Shown: positions 29,341 to 40,313 of the stretch, piece after piece
Layout of the letters: each line of letters opens with the position of its first letter
Position numbering within the stretch: position 1 is the first letter of the stretch
From: DATKHR01 sp036557365
Lineage (GTDB): Bacteria > Acidobacteriota > Vicinamibacteria > Vicinamibacterales > CAVVIG01
Direction of reading: 5' to 3'
Assembly: GCA_036557365.1 (NCBI GenBank)
Contig: DATBHR010000077.1
Coordinates: 186,001-250,000 of the forward strand
Length of the DNA: 64,000 bases
Program-made: the position numbers and the translations under genes
The notes under the pieces: generated by a model
The model's input: the letters and a program-made list of their open reading frames with translations, nothing else
The model's database searches: none
Told to the model about the DNA's origin: nothing

Positions 29341-29595
29341 GAGTCCGCGTCGTCGGACTCGTCGTGCGCGCCGTGGAGGCGGGCCTTCGCGAGCGCGTGA
29401 AAACCACGTCGCCGCGAGACGGTCGCGCCGGTCTGACGGGCCGTCGACGGCGATGGATGACCCCCTTGGTGCCGCTCCTTCCGGGAGCGATGCGTCGAAC
29501 CAGCAGGACCGGCGCGCGGCGTAAGAGTTCGAGCGGCGGCGCGGTTTTCGGACCGCCGGATTCGGCGAGCACGGCGAGACCGATGAGGCGGACTC
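29341..29595 (+). mobile_element. 255-bp inverted-repeat element, full copy B4
   Basis: Exactly 255 bp. The two ends match at 28 of 33 positions when one is reverse-complemented. The flanks are the same as B3. No open frame with stop-free conservation in all copies is evident: B3 has a stop where A and B4 read through. Confidence 0.75.
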
Positions 29596-29656
29596 GGCAG
29601 AATTGCGGATTGAGGATCGCGGATTGCGGATTGATTGGCGATTGCGGATTGCGGAT

Positions 29657-29685
29657 TTGCGACCGCCGATCCAACGCACTACGAT
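29657..29685 (+). promoter_or_regulatory. Promoter of the S9 peptidase gene
   Basis: TTGCGA (29657-29662) and TACGAT (29680-29685) with a 17-bp spacer, at the right edge of the last heptamer tract. A leader of about 25 nt would carry GGAAGGAG before ATG 29715. Confidence 0.5.
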
Positions 29686-29714
29686 GAAGCGAACGTCCTG
29701 GGAAGGAGCCTGCA

Positions 29715-31859
29715 ATGATGCGCCGCACCTTGCTCGCCGCGCTCGCCTGCGTCGTGGTCCTGTCCGTCAGGCCCGATGCGCAGAGCAAGCGATTCATCAC
29801 CGAAAAAGATCTCTTCAAGTTCACCTGGATCGCCGACCCGCAGATCGCGCCGGACGGCGCGTCCATCGCGTACGTCGAGGTGACGGTCAACGAGAAAGAG
29901 AACCGCTACGAGACGTCGCTGTACACCGTGCCGACGAGCGGCGGCGAACCGCGGCGGCTCACATCGGGCATCCGCGACACGGCGCCGCGATGGTCGCCTG
30001 ACGGCAAGCACCTCGCCTTCGTGCGCGCCGCCAACGCGCCGACCGGCGGCGAGAACGCGCGGCCGCAGCCGGCGCAGGTCTATCTCCTCGACATGGACGG
30101 CGGCGAAGCGCAGCCCATCACAAGCCTGCCGCGCGGCGCAGGAAGTCCGGCGTGGTCGCCCGACGGCAAGACCATCGCCTTTTCGGCATCGACGGGACCG
30201 GAGCCCGCAAAGTCCGACGCGCATCAGAGCGACGTCAAGGTGATCACCAAGGCGGTCTACCGCGCCAACGGCAATCCGACGTGGGTGGACACCGAACATC
30301 ACTCGCACCTCTTCACGATGCGCGTTCCCGGACCTGGGGAGAAGCCCGCGGCGCTCAAGCAATTGACCGACGGCGAATTCGACGAGAACGGACTGACGTG
30401 GTCGAGCGACGGATCGGCGATCTATTTCGTGTCGATCCGCGTGCCCGAGCCGTACTACCAGGAATCGGGACCCGAGCTGTACAGCGTTCCGGCGGCGGGT
30501 GGCAGCATCACCAAGCTCGCGAGCATTGATGGCAGCATCGGAAACATCTCGCCCTCGCCCGACGGCAAACGGATCGCGTTCATCGGCACGCTGCGTGGGA
30601 AACCGATCCGCTCCTACAGCCAGCCGGATCTCTGGGTGATGGACGCAGCCGCCGGCAGCACGCCGAAGAACCTGACCGCGGCGTACGACTACGACATCGG
30701 CGGCGGCATCGGTGGCGATCAGGCCGCGCCGCGCGGACAGAACCGCAAGCCGGTCGTCTGGTCGAAGGACGGCGCATCGTTGATCGTCGTGTCCGCCGAG
30801 AAAGGATCCGCGAACCTCAAGCGCGTCACGATCGCGACGGGCAAGGTCGACGCGATCACGCAAGGGCCGCAGGACATCGGCGCCTTCAGCACGACGCCCG
30901 ACGCGTCGAAAATCGCGGCGCTCGTCTCGACGCAGACGAACATCGGCGATCTCGCGATGGTGGACACCAGCACGCGCGTCGCCGACGGTGCCGCCGGCTT
31001 GAGAACCATCACGCACGTCAACGACGCGCTCTTCAAGGAGATCACGCAGAGCGAGCCGGAAGAGATTTGGTACAAGAGCTTCGACGGCAAGCAGATTCAG
31101 GCGTGGATCCTGAAGCCGCCGGACTTCGACGCGTCGAAGAAGTACCCGATGATCCTGGAGATCCACGGCGGACCGCACTCGGCGTACGGAAACGTCTACA
31201 CCCACGAATTCCAGTGGATGGCGGCGAAGGGCTATGTCGTGCTGTTCACGAACCCGCGCGGCAGCACGTCGTACGGGCAGGACTTCGGCAACATCATCCA
31301 GTATCACTACCCGGGCGACGACTATAAAGACCTGATGGCCGGCGTCGACGAAGTGGTGAAGCGCGGCTACGTGGATGCAAACCGCCTCGGCGTCACCGGC
31401 GGAAGCGGCGGCGGCCTCCTGACAGACTGGACGGTCACGCAGACGCAGCGCTTCAAGGCCGCGGTCGCTCAGCGCGACATCGCCGACTGGTACGGCTTCT
31501 GGTTCACGGCGGACTTCACGCTCTTCCAGCCGACCTGGTTCCGCAAGGCGCCGTGGGAAGATCCGCAGGACTTCGCCGCGCGCTCACCCATCACGCACGT
31601 CGCGAACGTGACGACGCCGCTGATGCTGGTGCTCGGCGATCAGGACTACCGCACGCCACCTGCCGATGGCGGCGAGATGATGTTCCGCGCGCTGAAGTAC
31701 CGGAAGATCCCGACGGTGATGGTCCGCTTCCCGCGCGAGAACCACGAACTCTCCCGCTCCGGCGAGCCCTGGCACCGCATCGAACGCCTCGAGCACATCG
31801 TCGGCTGGATGGATCAGTGGCTTCAGGGGAAGCCGAACGCGGCGTACACGACTCAATAG
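29715..31859 (+). CDS. Secreted S9 prolyl oligopeptidase-family peptidase
   Basis: 714 residues. A signal peptide (1-23, ending near RPDAQ) is followed by a beta-propeller with WD40/TolB-like blades (WSPDGKHLAF, WSPDGKTIAF, SPSPDGKRIAF; about 30-430) and a C-terminal alpha/beta-hydrolase domain. The catalytic serine is near 564 in VTGGSGGGLL, the Asp near 645 in GDQDYRTPP and the His near 677 in RENHELS. It is likely a periplasmic dipeptidyl or oligopeptidase of the S9C group. GGAAGGAG precedes the ATG. Its last 7 bp overlap the convergent amidohydrolase. Confidence 0.92.
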   Translation: MMRRTLLAALACVVVLSVRPDAQSKRFITEKDLFKFTWIADPQIAPDGASIAYVEVTVNEKENRYETSLYTVPTSGGEPRRLTSGIRDTAPRWSPDGKHLAFVRAANAPTGGENARPQPAQVYLLDMDGGEAQPITSLPRGAGSPAWSPDGKTIAFSASTGPEPAKSDAHQSDVKVITKAVYRANGNPTWVDTEHHSHLFTMRVPGPGEKPAALKQLTDGEFDENGLTWSSDGSAIYFVSIRVPEPYYQESGPELYSVPAAGGSITKLASIDGSIGNISPSPDGKRIAFIGTLRGKPIRSYSQPDLWVMDAAAGSTPKNLTAAYDYDIGGGIGGDQAAPRGQNRKPVVWSKDGASLIVVSAEKGSANLKRVTIATGKVDAITQGPQDIGAFSTTPDASKIAALVSTQTNIGDLAMVDTSTRVADGAAGLRTITHVNDALFKEITQSEPEEIWYKSFDGKQIQAWILKPPDFDASKKYPMILEIHGGPHSAYGNVYTHEFQWMAAKGYVVLFTNPRGSTSYGQDFGNIIQYHYPGDDYKDLMAGVDEVVKRGYVDANRLGVTGGSGGGLLTDWTVTQTQRFKAAVAQRDIADWYGFWFTADFTLFQPTWFRKAPWEDPQDFAARSPITHVANVTTPLMLVLGDQDYRTPPADGGEMMFRALKYRKIPTVMVRFPRENHELSRSGEPWHRIERLEHIVGWMDQWLQGKPNAAYTTQ

Positions 31860-33130
31860 GGAGAACGCGGAGCGCTGCCCGGCGTCTTCCCGAAGTTGAG
31901 GCGATCGAGGCCGATCCGCCCGTTGCTCACGACCAGCAGCGGATCCTGAAGCGTGACGATGTTCTCGAGCGGATTGAGCTCGACGGCAACCAGGTCCGCT
32001 TCGAAGCCCGTCTCGACCGACCCGACGGATCGGTCGAGGCGGAGCAGCTCCGCGTTCACGAGCGTCGCCGACTGCAACGCCTCGAGCGGCGTGAATCCCA
32101 TCTCGACGAAGTGCGCAGCCTCCTGCGCCACGCGTGTCACGCTCTTCGGACCGTAGCTCGTATCGGTGCCGGTCACGATCTTGATGCCGAGTTTGTGCGC
32201 GCGGGCGATGACGTCGCGCAGCCGCGGCAGCATGTGAGCGCCGCGGATTTGCAGCGCGGGGTCGTCATAGTCGCCGCCGGGTTCTGAGAGATCGATAACG
32301 GTCGTGAACGTCGGATCGAAGTACGTCCCGCGCTCTTTCATCAGCTGAAGCGTCGCGTCGGACAGATACGTGCCGTGCTCGATGCTCCGGACGCCGGCGC
32401 GCACCGCCGCCATGGCTCCTTCATCTCCGTGCGCGTGCGCAAGAACCGGCGCGTTTCTGGTCGCCGCTTCCTGGACCACCGCCCGGAGCTCGTCCTCGGT
32501 GTAGAGCTGCTTCCGTGGGTCGGTGTCTGCCGTCCCCGCGCGGTCCGTCGCCAGCACCTTGATCCAATCGACGCTGTGCGACAGGTTCAGCTGAACCGCA
32601 CGCCGCAGCCGTTCGATCGTGGTCACGCCGGCCATCAGATCCGCGTACTTCGGATCGCCGAGAAACGCTTCCCTCGCCATTTGCGGACGCACGTGATAGC
32701 CGGCGGCGACGACGTCCGGGCCGGCGACGACGCCGTCGCGGACGAGCTGACGGAATCCGACGTCAGCAAAGTTGGAGACGCCGGCGCTGCGGACGGTCGT
32801 CACGCCTGATTCGAGCGCGCGCTTGAATTCCGCGAAGTCGGCGGCATGCGTGTGGGCGTCGATGAGACCGGGCACGACGTACTTGCCCATCAGATCCAAC
32901 ACGCGGGCGCCGTCCGCATTCGATCCACCGGCGGCGATCGACGTGATCTTGCCGCCGCTGATGCTGATGGTGACGCCGCGCTGCACGCGACCATCGCGCA
33001 CGTTCACGACGTTCGCGTTGATGAGCCGCAGCGGCGGCGCGACGGCAGTCGATTGCCCGAGAAGAAACGGTGCCGAGAGAACGATCGCGGACGCGAATGC
33101 CAGCGTCATGACGAGGGTCTTATGTGTCAC
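31853..33130 (-). CDS. Secreted amidohydrolase, imidazolonepropionase/prolidase-like
   Basis: 425 residues from GTG 33130; AAGGAG lies 6 nt upstream, while an in-frame TTG at 33145 would put this box inside the gene. The signal peptide runs to about 25. Metal-binding HTH at 93-95 (IDAHTHAAD), the carbamylated-lysine position in WIKVLAT, HAHGDEGA, EHGTYL and the final Asp in GTDTSYG follow the amidohydrolase order. Related acidobacterial proteins are annotated as Xaa-Pro dipeptidase-like. It sits tail to tail with the S9 peptidase, so both could work on periplasmic peptides. Confidence 0.9.
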   Translation of the reverse strand: MTHKTLVMTLAFASAIVLSAPFLLGQSTAVAPPLRLINANVVNVRDGRVQRGVTISISGGKITSIAAGGSNADGARVLDLMGKYVVPGLIDAHTHAADFAEFKRALESGVTTVRSAGVSNFADVGFRQLVRDGVVAGPDVVAAGYHVRPQMAREAFLGDPKYADLMAGVTTIERLRRAVQLNLSHSVDWIKVLATDRAGTADTDPRKQLYTEDELRAVVQEAATRNAPVLAHAHGDEGAMAAVRAGVRSIEHGTYLSDATLQLMKERGTYFDPTFTTVIDLSEPGGDYDDPALQIRGAHMLPRLRDVIARAHKLGIKIVTGTDTSYGPKSVTRVAQEAAHFVEMGFTPLEALQSATLVNAELLRLDRSVGSVETGFEADLVAVELNPLENIVTLQDPLLVVSNGRIGLDRLNFGKTPGSAPRSPY

Positions 33131-33254
33131 AGAAGTCTCCTTCAATCGCCGACTAATCTAGTCCGATTTTGCCCATACGCCCTACCTACCTGCCCGCTCG
33201 ATGCGCACATTCGCCCGTTCGCAAAAACGTAAGTTTTATAAGGCGCTTGTCCTC

Positions 33255-33260
33255 TATTAT
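33255..33260 (+). promoter_or_regulatory. -10 box TATTAT for the radical SAM gene
   Basis: TATTAT, then seven bases (TTAGCGC), then ATG 33268; no ribosome site. A small AAAAC-GTAA-GTTTT hairpin lies just upstream (about 33223-33237). Confidence 0.55.
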
Positions 33261-33267
33261 TTAGCGC

Positions 33268-35382
<2,115 letters not shown>

Positions 35383-35415
35383 ATCCAAACTTCTAGATTC
35401 CTGCGCGCTTTTCCG

Positions 35416-35456
35416 AAGGGGCCGGCAGAATATGCCGGCCCCTTCTGTTTTTCTTT
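35416..35456 (+). terminator. Intrinsic terminator after the radical SAM gene
   Basis: A perfect 12-bp stem AAGGGGCCGGCA / TGCCGGCCCCTT with loop GAATA, followed by CTGTTTTTCTTT. Confidence 0.95.
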
Positions 35457-35537
35457 GTCACGACGACCTGACCAACCCTTTACAATCCCCTGCCACTTTC
35501 AGACGGTGTTCGCAATTTGGAACAGGAGGATGGGTGC

Positions 35538-38500
35538 ATGAAGCTCGTCTGCCTCGCCCTGGCGTTTGCTCTCCTCGCGGCTCCCGTCGGCGCACAGTCC
35601 ACATCAACCCTCGAAGGCACCATCACCGATAGTCAGAACGCCGTCATACCGGGCGTCACGGTGACCATCAAGAACACGGCAACCGGCATCGAGCGCCAAG
35701 CCGTCACCGACGCGGCAGGTAAGTATGTCGCGGCCTCCTTGAATCCCGGGCCGTATTCCATCGTCGCGCACCTCGAAGGCTTCCAGGATCAGACTCGCGA
35801 CGTCGTCCTCGCCGTCGCCCAGACGACCGTCGTCGATCTCAAGCTGGGCGTCGGCGCGCTCGCGGAGAACCTGACGGTCACCGGCGCCGCGCCGCTCATC
35901 GAGACAGCGACCGTTTCGGTCGGCCAGGTCATGCCCGAGAAGACGGTGCAGGAAATTCCGCTGAACGGACGCCACTTCGTGGATCTCGGTCCGCTGATGC
36001 CCGGCGGCTCGACGTCGCCGCAGAACGCGGGACTGAGCGCGCCGCTGCGCGGCCAGGGCGCGTTCTCGTTCATGTCGGCCGGCAACCGCGAGACCGCCGT
36101 CAACATGATGGTGAACGGCATCAACCTGAACGACCTGTCGAACAGCCAGGTCACGTTCCAGCCGTCGATCAACACCGTGTCGGAGTTCAAGGTCGACAAC
36201 TCGACGTTCAGCGCCGAGTACGGCCGCAACTCGGGCGCCATCGTCAACGTCGCCACGCGCTCGGGCACCAACTCGTTCCACGGCGAGGCGTTCGAGTTCT
36301 ACCGCGACGACAGCTTCGACTCGCGCAACTACTTCAACCCCCCGAGCATTCAGGCGGACGGCAGCATCACGCCGCAGTCGCTGTTCAACCGCAAGCAGTT
36401 CGGCGCGAACCTCGGCGGACCGATCGCCAAGAACCGATCCTTCTTCTTCTTCAGCTACGAAGGCCTGCGGCACGAACAGGGCGTGGATCTCAACTCGGGA
36501 ACGCTGACGAACGCGCAGCGCGCGGCGGTCACCGATCCGGTCGCGAAAAATCTCCTTCAGTACATTCCCGTCGCGAACGACCTCACCGGCACGCGCGCGA
36601 TCAGCTCGCCGCTTGCGCCGGTGACCAACGACCAGTACACGATCGACTCGCACAACAACCTCCGGCAGGGCGACGACCTGCACATCTACTACGCGTTCCA
36701 GAAGGACTCCCGGCTCGAGTCGAACGCGCAGGGTCAGACCGTCGAGGGCTATCCGGACAGGCGCGGCGGCCACCGCCAGATCATGACGATCAACGAGACG
36801 CACATCTTCAGCCCGGCGCTCGTCAACGAAGTGCGCGGCGGGTTCAACCGCATCAAAATCGACTTCATCCCGCAAACCCTCGTCGACACGAACGCGATCG
36901 GCATCAACGTCGGATTGACGGGAGCGACGATGCCGATCCCGCTGCCGTCGATCACGATCTCAGGCCCTGGACTGAACTTGGGCGGGCCGGCGGGATTCCC
37001 GAGCGGCCGTGAAGTCACGACGTTCGCGGTGGGCGATACGGCGACCTACCTCAAAGGCAACCACATCCTCAAATTCGGCGGCGAGGTCCGGCACGTCAAG
37101 CATCACAACGCGAACCAGGATCCTGGCAGCTTTACGTACCCGAGCGTCGCGGCGTTCCAGCAGGGATTCGGCAGCTCGTTCGGCATCACCCTGCAGCCGC
37201 GCGTCTACGACGCGCTCGTGAACGCGGTCGGAGCGTTCCTGCAGGACTCGATCACCGTCGGCGCGAACCTCAAGCTGGATGTCGGTCTTCGCTACGACTA
37301 CCTACCGTCGCCGACCGAAGGGTCGGATAATCTCGTCACGTTCGATCCCGCCACGGCGTCCTTGATTCAGATCGGCACGCACGGCTTCGACCAGGTGACG
37401 AAGAACGGGAGCGATTTCCAGCCGCGCCTCGGCGTCATTTGGAACCCGAAGGCCGACGGCAAGACGGTCGTTCGTGGCGCCTACGCGGTCATGGTGAACC
37501 AGACCAACACGGGATACTTCACAGGTGAGACTGGCAATCCGCCGATCGTCAATCCCCTCTCGGCTCAGGCGTCAGGCACGGCAGCCAGCAACATCAAGAT
37601 CGACAACGCCACTTCTTCGGCCGGCGCCGCGGCGCTCGCGCCGTCGTTCACCGATCCGAACTTCCTGCCGTCACGGATGCAGTCCTGGAACGTGAACGTC
37701 GAACGCGAGTTCGGCGGCACGGGCGTGATGGTCGGCTACTTCGGTTCCCACGGCGATCGGCAGCGCATTCCGATCAACCTCAATCAGTTCGTGACGCCGG
37801 GCGGAACCGTGCGGCCGTATCCCGCGCTGTCGGCCGCGAGCCCGATCCTTCCCGGCGCCGTCCTCGGCAACATCACCGAACAGACGAGCCTCGGCTGGTC
37901 CGACTACAAGGGCCTCTGGATTACCGCGAATCGGCGCCTGTCGCACGGGTTGTCGCTGCAAGGCTCGTACACGCTGTCGAAGTCGACCGACACGAACTCG
38001 TACGACGGGACCGGCGCGCAGAACAACGGGTCGCTTCAGGACAGCACCAACATCGCCAACAGCGTCGGCCCTTCAGACTTCGACGTGCGGCATCGCTTCT
38101 CGGTCAACGCCAGCTACAACTTGCCGTTCTCCGGCAACCGCTGGAAGGACGGGTGGCAGATCGTCCTCGTCGAGCAGCTGCAGTCGGGCAATCCCGTCAA
38201 CATCATCACGAACATCACGACGATCACCGGCGTGTCGTCGGTGCGGCCTGACCTGATCGGCCAGCTGCCGTCCATCGTCGCGACGCCGAATCTCGACAAG
38301 AACGGCTTCCCGGTCAGCTATCAGTGGTTCAACGGATCCACGGTCTGCGATCCGCGCGTCGCGGCCGGCGGCGCCGGCGCGTGTACAGCGTCGTCGGTCT
38401 TCGCGCTTCCCTACAACGCCGCGGGCGTCGCGCACTTCGGAAACCTGGGGCGCAACGTGATGTACGGGCCCGGCTTCGGCAACACCGACCTGTCGTTCAT

Positions 38501-38705
38501 CAAGAACCTGGACCTGTTCAACGGCACGCGCGCGCAGTTCCGCGTGGAAGCGTTCAACCTGTTCAACCAGGCGAACTTCGGACAGCCGGGCAGGACCGCC
38601 ACGGTGGGAAGCACGTCGTTCGGCGTGATCTCCAACACGCGTTTCCCGACGGGCGATTCGGGATCTGCGCGGCAGATTCAGTTCGCGATCAAGTTCCTGT
38701 TCTAG
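35538..38705 (+). CDS. TonB-dependent receptor, Oar-like
   Basis: 1055 residues from ATG 35538; AGGAGG lies about 7 nt upstream. Signal peptide 1-20 (ending VGAQS), a carboxypeptidase-regulatory Ig-like domain (about 22-105, TLEGTITDSQNAVIPGVTVTI), a plug domain with the VSEFKVDNSTFSAEYGRNSGAIVNVATRSG signature split over residues near 210-245, and a long beta-barrel rich in aromatic-ended strands to the C-terminal IQFAIKFLF. Such Oar/TBDR proteins are abundant in acidobacteria and may take up oligomers or serve secretion. The ligand is unknown. A terminator lies before it (35416) and another after it (38722), so it is its own transcription unit. Confidence 0.92.
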   Translation: MKLVCLALAFALLAAPVGAQSTSTLEGTITDSQNAVIPGVTVTIKNTATGIERQAVTDAAGKYVAASLNPGPYSIVAHLEGFQDQTRDVVLAVAQTTVVDLKLGVGALAENLTVTGAAPLIETATVSVGQVMPEKTVQEIPLNGRHFVDLGPLMPGGSTSPQNAGLSAPLRGQGAFSFMSAGNRETAVNMMVNGINLNDLSNSQVTFQPSINTVSEFKVDNSTFSAEYGRNSGAIVNVATRSGTNSFHGEAFEFYRDDSFDSRNYFNPPSIQADGSITPQSLFNRKQFGANLGGPIAKNRSFFFFSYEGLRHEQGVDLNSGTLTNAQRAAVTDPVAKNLLQYIPVANDLTGTRAISSPLAPVTNDQYTIDSHNNLRQGDDLHIYYAFQKDSRLESNAQGQTVEGYPDRRGGHRQIMTINETHIFSPALVNEVRGGFNRIKIDFIPQTLVDTNAIGINVGLTGATMPIPLPSITISGPGLNLGGPAGFPSGREVTTFAVGDTATYLKGNHILKFGGEVRHVKHHNANQDPGSFTYPSVAAFQQGFGSSFGITLQPRVYDALVNAVGAFLQDSITVGANLKLDVGLRYDYLPSPTEGSDNLVTFDPATASLIQIGTHGFDQVTKNGSDFQPRLGVIWNPKADGKTVVRGAYAVMVNQTNTGYFTGETGNPPIVNPLSAQASGTAASNIKIDNATSSAGAAALAPSFTDPNFLPSRMQSWNVNVEREFGGTGVMVGYFGSHGDRQRIPINLNQFVTPGGTVRPYPALSAASPILPGAVLGNITEQTSLGWSDYKGLWITANRRLSHGLSLQGSYTLSKSTDTNSYDGTGAQNNGSLQDSTNIANSVGPSDFDVRHRFSVNASYNLPFSGNRWKDGWQIVLVEQLQSGNPVNIITNITTITGVSSVRPDLIGQLPSIVATPNLDKNGFPVSYQWFNGSTVCDPRVAAGGAGACTASSVFALPYNAAGVAHFGNLGRNVMYGPGFGNTDLSFIKNLDLFNGTRAQFRVEAFNLFNQANFGQPGRTATVGSTSFGVISNTRFPTGDSGSARQIQFAIKFLF

Positions 38706-38721
38706 TCGATCGGCAGGAGTG

Positions 38722-38766
38722 GCCGTTGGACACCAGCATCATGCTGGTGTCCAACGGTCTTTTTGA
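38722..38766 (+). terminator. Intrinsic terminator after the TonB-dependent receptor
   Basis: A perfect 17-bp stem beginning CCGTTGGACACCAGCAT with a single-base centre, ending ...CCAACGG, then a run of T. Very strong hairpin. Confidence 0.95.
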
Positions 38767-38798
38767 TCTGCGGAGTATGTGCCGACTTGGAGTCCAAG

Positions 38799-39083
38799 AT
38801 GACCCAACCAGCATCAGAGCTCGAGGGCGATCATCAACGGCAGTTCTACATCTTGCAGATACTGGTCGGCGGAACGGCATTTGGTTTGTGCGCGGCGCTC
38901 ATTCCCAATCGTATAGCCGGCGAATCAGCGGGCTTCTTCGCCATGTGCATGGCGGGATTTCCGTTCGCCCGCCGAACGTGGGCTCGGCACCTGACATTTA
39001 CGCGCTATGTGAGCATGGCGGCATTCGGCACGATCCTGGGCGCCGCCATCCGCATGGCGATCCGAGTAGTCGTCGGCAGTTAG
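38799..39083 (+). CDS. Small membrane protein, unknown
   Basis: 94 residues from ATG 38799, with GGAG 6 nt upstream. Three hydrophobic segments (about 18-36, 45-58 and 70-92) suggest two or three membrane helices. No family recognised. It sits directly after a strong terminator, so it needs its own promoter, and its stop overlaps the RidA stop by 4 bp. Codon use resembles its neighbours. Could be a genuine orphan gene; the good ribosome site is the main support. Confidence 0.55.
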   Translation: MTQPASELEGDHQRQFYILQILVGGTAFGLCAALIPNRIAGESAGFFAMCMAGFPFARRTWARHLTFTRYVSMAAFGTILGAAIRMAIRVVVGS

Positions 39084-39574
39084 TCCTTCGTCGCCGGCAC
39101 GACGCGCGTCCCCTCGCGCACCGCGGCGATCACCTCGATCTCGAGCATCAGTTCCGGTCGCGCAAGCCCCTTGACCTCGACGAACGTGCTGGCCGGCAGC
39201 ACGTTGCTGAAGTATCGCGTGCGGACCTCGCGGACCGCCTGGGCCTTGCTCATGTCGACGATGTAGCTGTTCATCTTGACCACATCGGCGAACGTGGCGC
39301 CTGCCGTTTTCAGCGCGGCGTCGAGGTTCTTGAACACCTGCTCGGCCTGCGCCTTCATGTCGCCGGGTCCGACGAGGTTACCGGCGGGATCGAGCGCGAC
39401 CTGGCCGGAGATGTAGACGGTCTTGACAGGTCCGATGGTCTCGACCACGTGCGTGTAGCCGGTCGGACTGGAGAGCGTGGTGGGATTCGTGCGCTTGATG
39501 TGCGGCGACCCGGATTGCGCGAGCACCAGAACAGGGATGAGGAACAGCATCGAGACGAACACGTAGGAGCGCAT
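39080..39574 (-). CDS. RidA/YjgF-family protein with a signal peptide
   Basis: 164 residues. An N-terminal hydrophobic segment (MRSYVFVSMLFLIPVLVLAQ, 1-20) looks like a signal peptide, followed by a RidA domain: TVYISGQVALDPAGNLVG, QAEQVFKNLDAALKTAG and the conserved LARPELMLEIEVIA with the arginine that marks enamine/imine deaminases. Classical RidA is cytoplasmic; export would be unusual, so its substrate is probably not the PLP-derived enamine. It is 27 bp downstream of the secreted hypothetical protein on the same strand, as the last gene of that run. Confidence 0.88.
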   Translation of the reverse strand: MRSYVFVSMLFLIPVLVLAQSGSPHIKRTNPTTLSSPTGYTHVVETIGPVKTVYISGQVALDPAGNLVGPGDMKAQAEQVFKNLDAALKTAGATFADVVKMNSYIVDMSKAQAVREVRTRYFSNVLPASTFVEVKGLARPELMLEIEVIAAVREGTRVVPATKD

Positions 39575-39601
39575 GTGACCTCACTTTTGTGACTGACGCG
39601 C

Positions 39602-40312
39602 TTATCCGGTCTTCTTCGGTTTGCTCGGCGCCGGCTTCACCGGTGCCGGCCGATACTCGATCATCAGGTTGCTGACGACGGCGATCGGACGTCCGGCTTG
39701 TGTAAAGGTCGTCGGAGGCGTGCCGACGGCCTCGACCGTCACTTTCTCGCCGAGGAGGCTCACCTGCTCCTCGCTTTCAGGAATCATGACGACGATCGAC
39801 TCCGTGCCGGTGGGCGCGACCGCCTTCACGCCGGCGGGACCGGCGCCGCCGCTGATGCGATCGATCAAGTCTGCCGCCGTCCGGAACTCGCTCTGGACGA
39901 CCGCCCGCGTAATCAGCGTATTGTCCATCGTCATGACGCCGATGCTGGCGGTGTACCTCGCGTAGGCGCGCTTCGCCTTGACCTGCTCTTCGGAATACAG
40001 CTGAAGGTTGTGCAGGTCGAAGGTGAGCGTGAGCGCACCGCGATGCGGCGGCAGCTTGATGAGCACGCCGCCCTCAGGATCGCGCCCGGCGAGGACCTCG
40101 CAGAAGGCGAGCTTCGTCTTCACGCCGATGCCGAGCGGCGCCGGACAGGTGATCTGCGGCGTCATCTTCGTGAGGTTGGCCGGCGGCGGAGGCGCCGCCG
40201 GCTTGCGAGCCGGCGGGCGCGACTGCGCGTGAGCGCCGGCGCCAAACGGGATCGTCGTCAGCGCCAGCGCCGCAACCGCCCAGAGCCACCGGGAGCGAAC
40301 GCCGTCGTTCAT
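39602..40312 (-). CDS. Secreted protein of unknown function
   Basis: 236 residues from ATG 40312. A signal peptide (about 1-33, ending GAHAQ), a Pro/Ala/Lys-rich segment (34-48) and a beta-rich globular part with two cysteines (TCPAPLGIG, AFCEVLAG) that may pair. The C-terminus is Pro/Lys-rich. No domain recognised. Its ATG starts 1 nt after the stop of the upstream S9 peptidase, so translation is coupled and the protein is likely exported together with that enzyme. Confidence 0.7.
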   Translation of the reverse strand: MNDGVRSRWLWAVAALALTTIPFGAGAHAQSRPPARKPAAPPPPANLTKMTPQITCPAPLGIGVKTKLAFCEVLAGRDPEGGVLIKLPPHRGALTLTFDLHNLQLYSEEQVKAKRAYARYTASIGVMTMDNTLITRAVVQSEFRTAADLIDRISGGAGPAGVKAVAPTGTESIVVMIPESEEQVSLLGEKVTVEAVGTPPTTFTQAGRPIAVVSNLMIEYRPAPVKPAPSKPKKTG

Positions 40313-40313
40313 C

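Larger units (their letters stand above)
28336..29664. repeat. Heptamer tracts interleaved with four inverted-repeat elements
   Basis: Non-coding. GGATTGC-type 7-bp tracts occur at about 28336-28422, 28554-28635, 28846-28915, 29222-29312 and 29601-29664. Between them lie four copies of the 255-bp element family, all in one orientation. Apparent open frames here are full of I-A-D-C-G-L repeats from the heptamer and are not credible genes. Confidence 0.85.

Noticed and set aside
28336..29664. CRISPR array
   Set aside because: Repeats are 7 bp or 255 bp with no 28-37 bp repeat/unique spacer pattern and no cas genes.
28364..29890. Long frames on both strands through the 28.4-29.7 kb region (up to 440 residues)
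   Set aside because: They consist of heptamer translation (IADCG repeats) and element sequence, and differ in frame between copies. Repeats, not genes.
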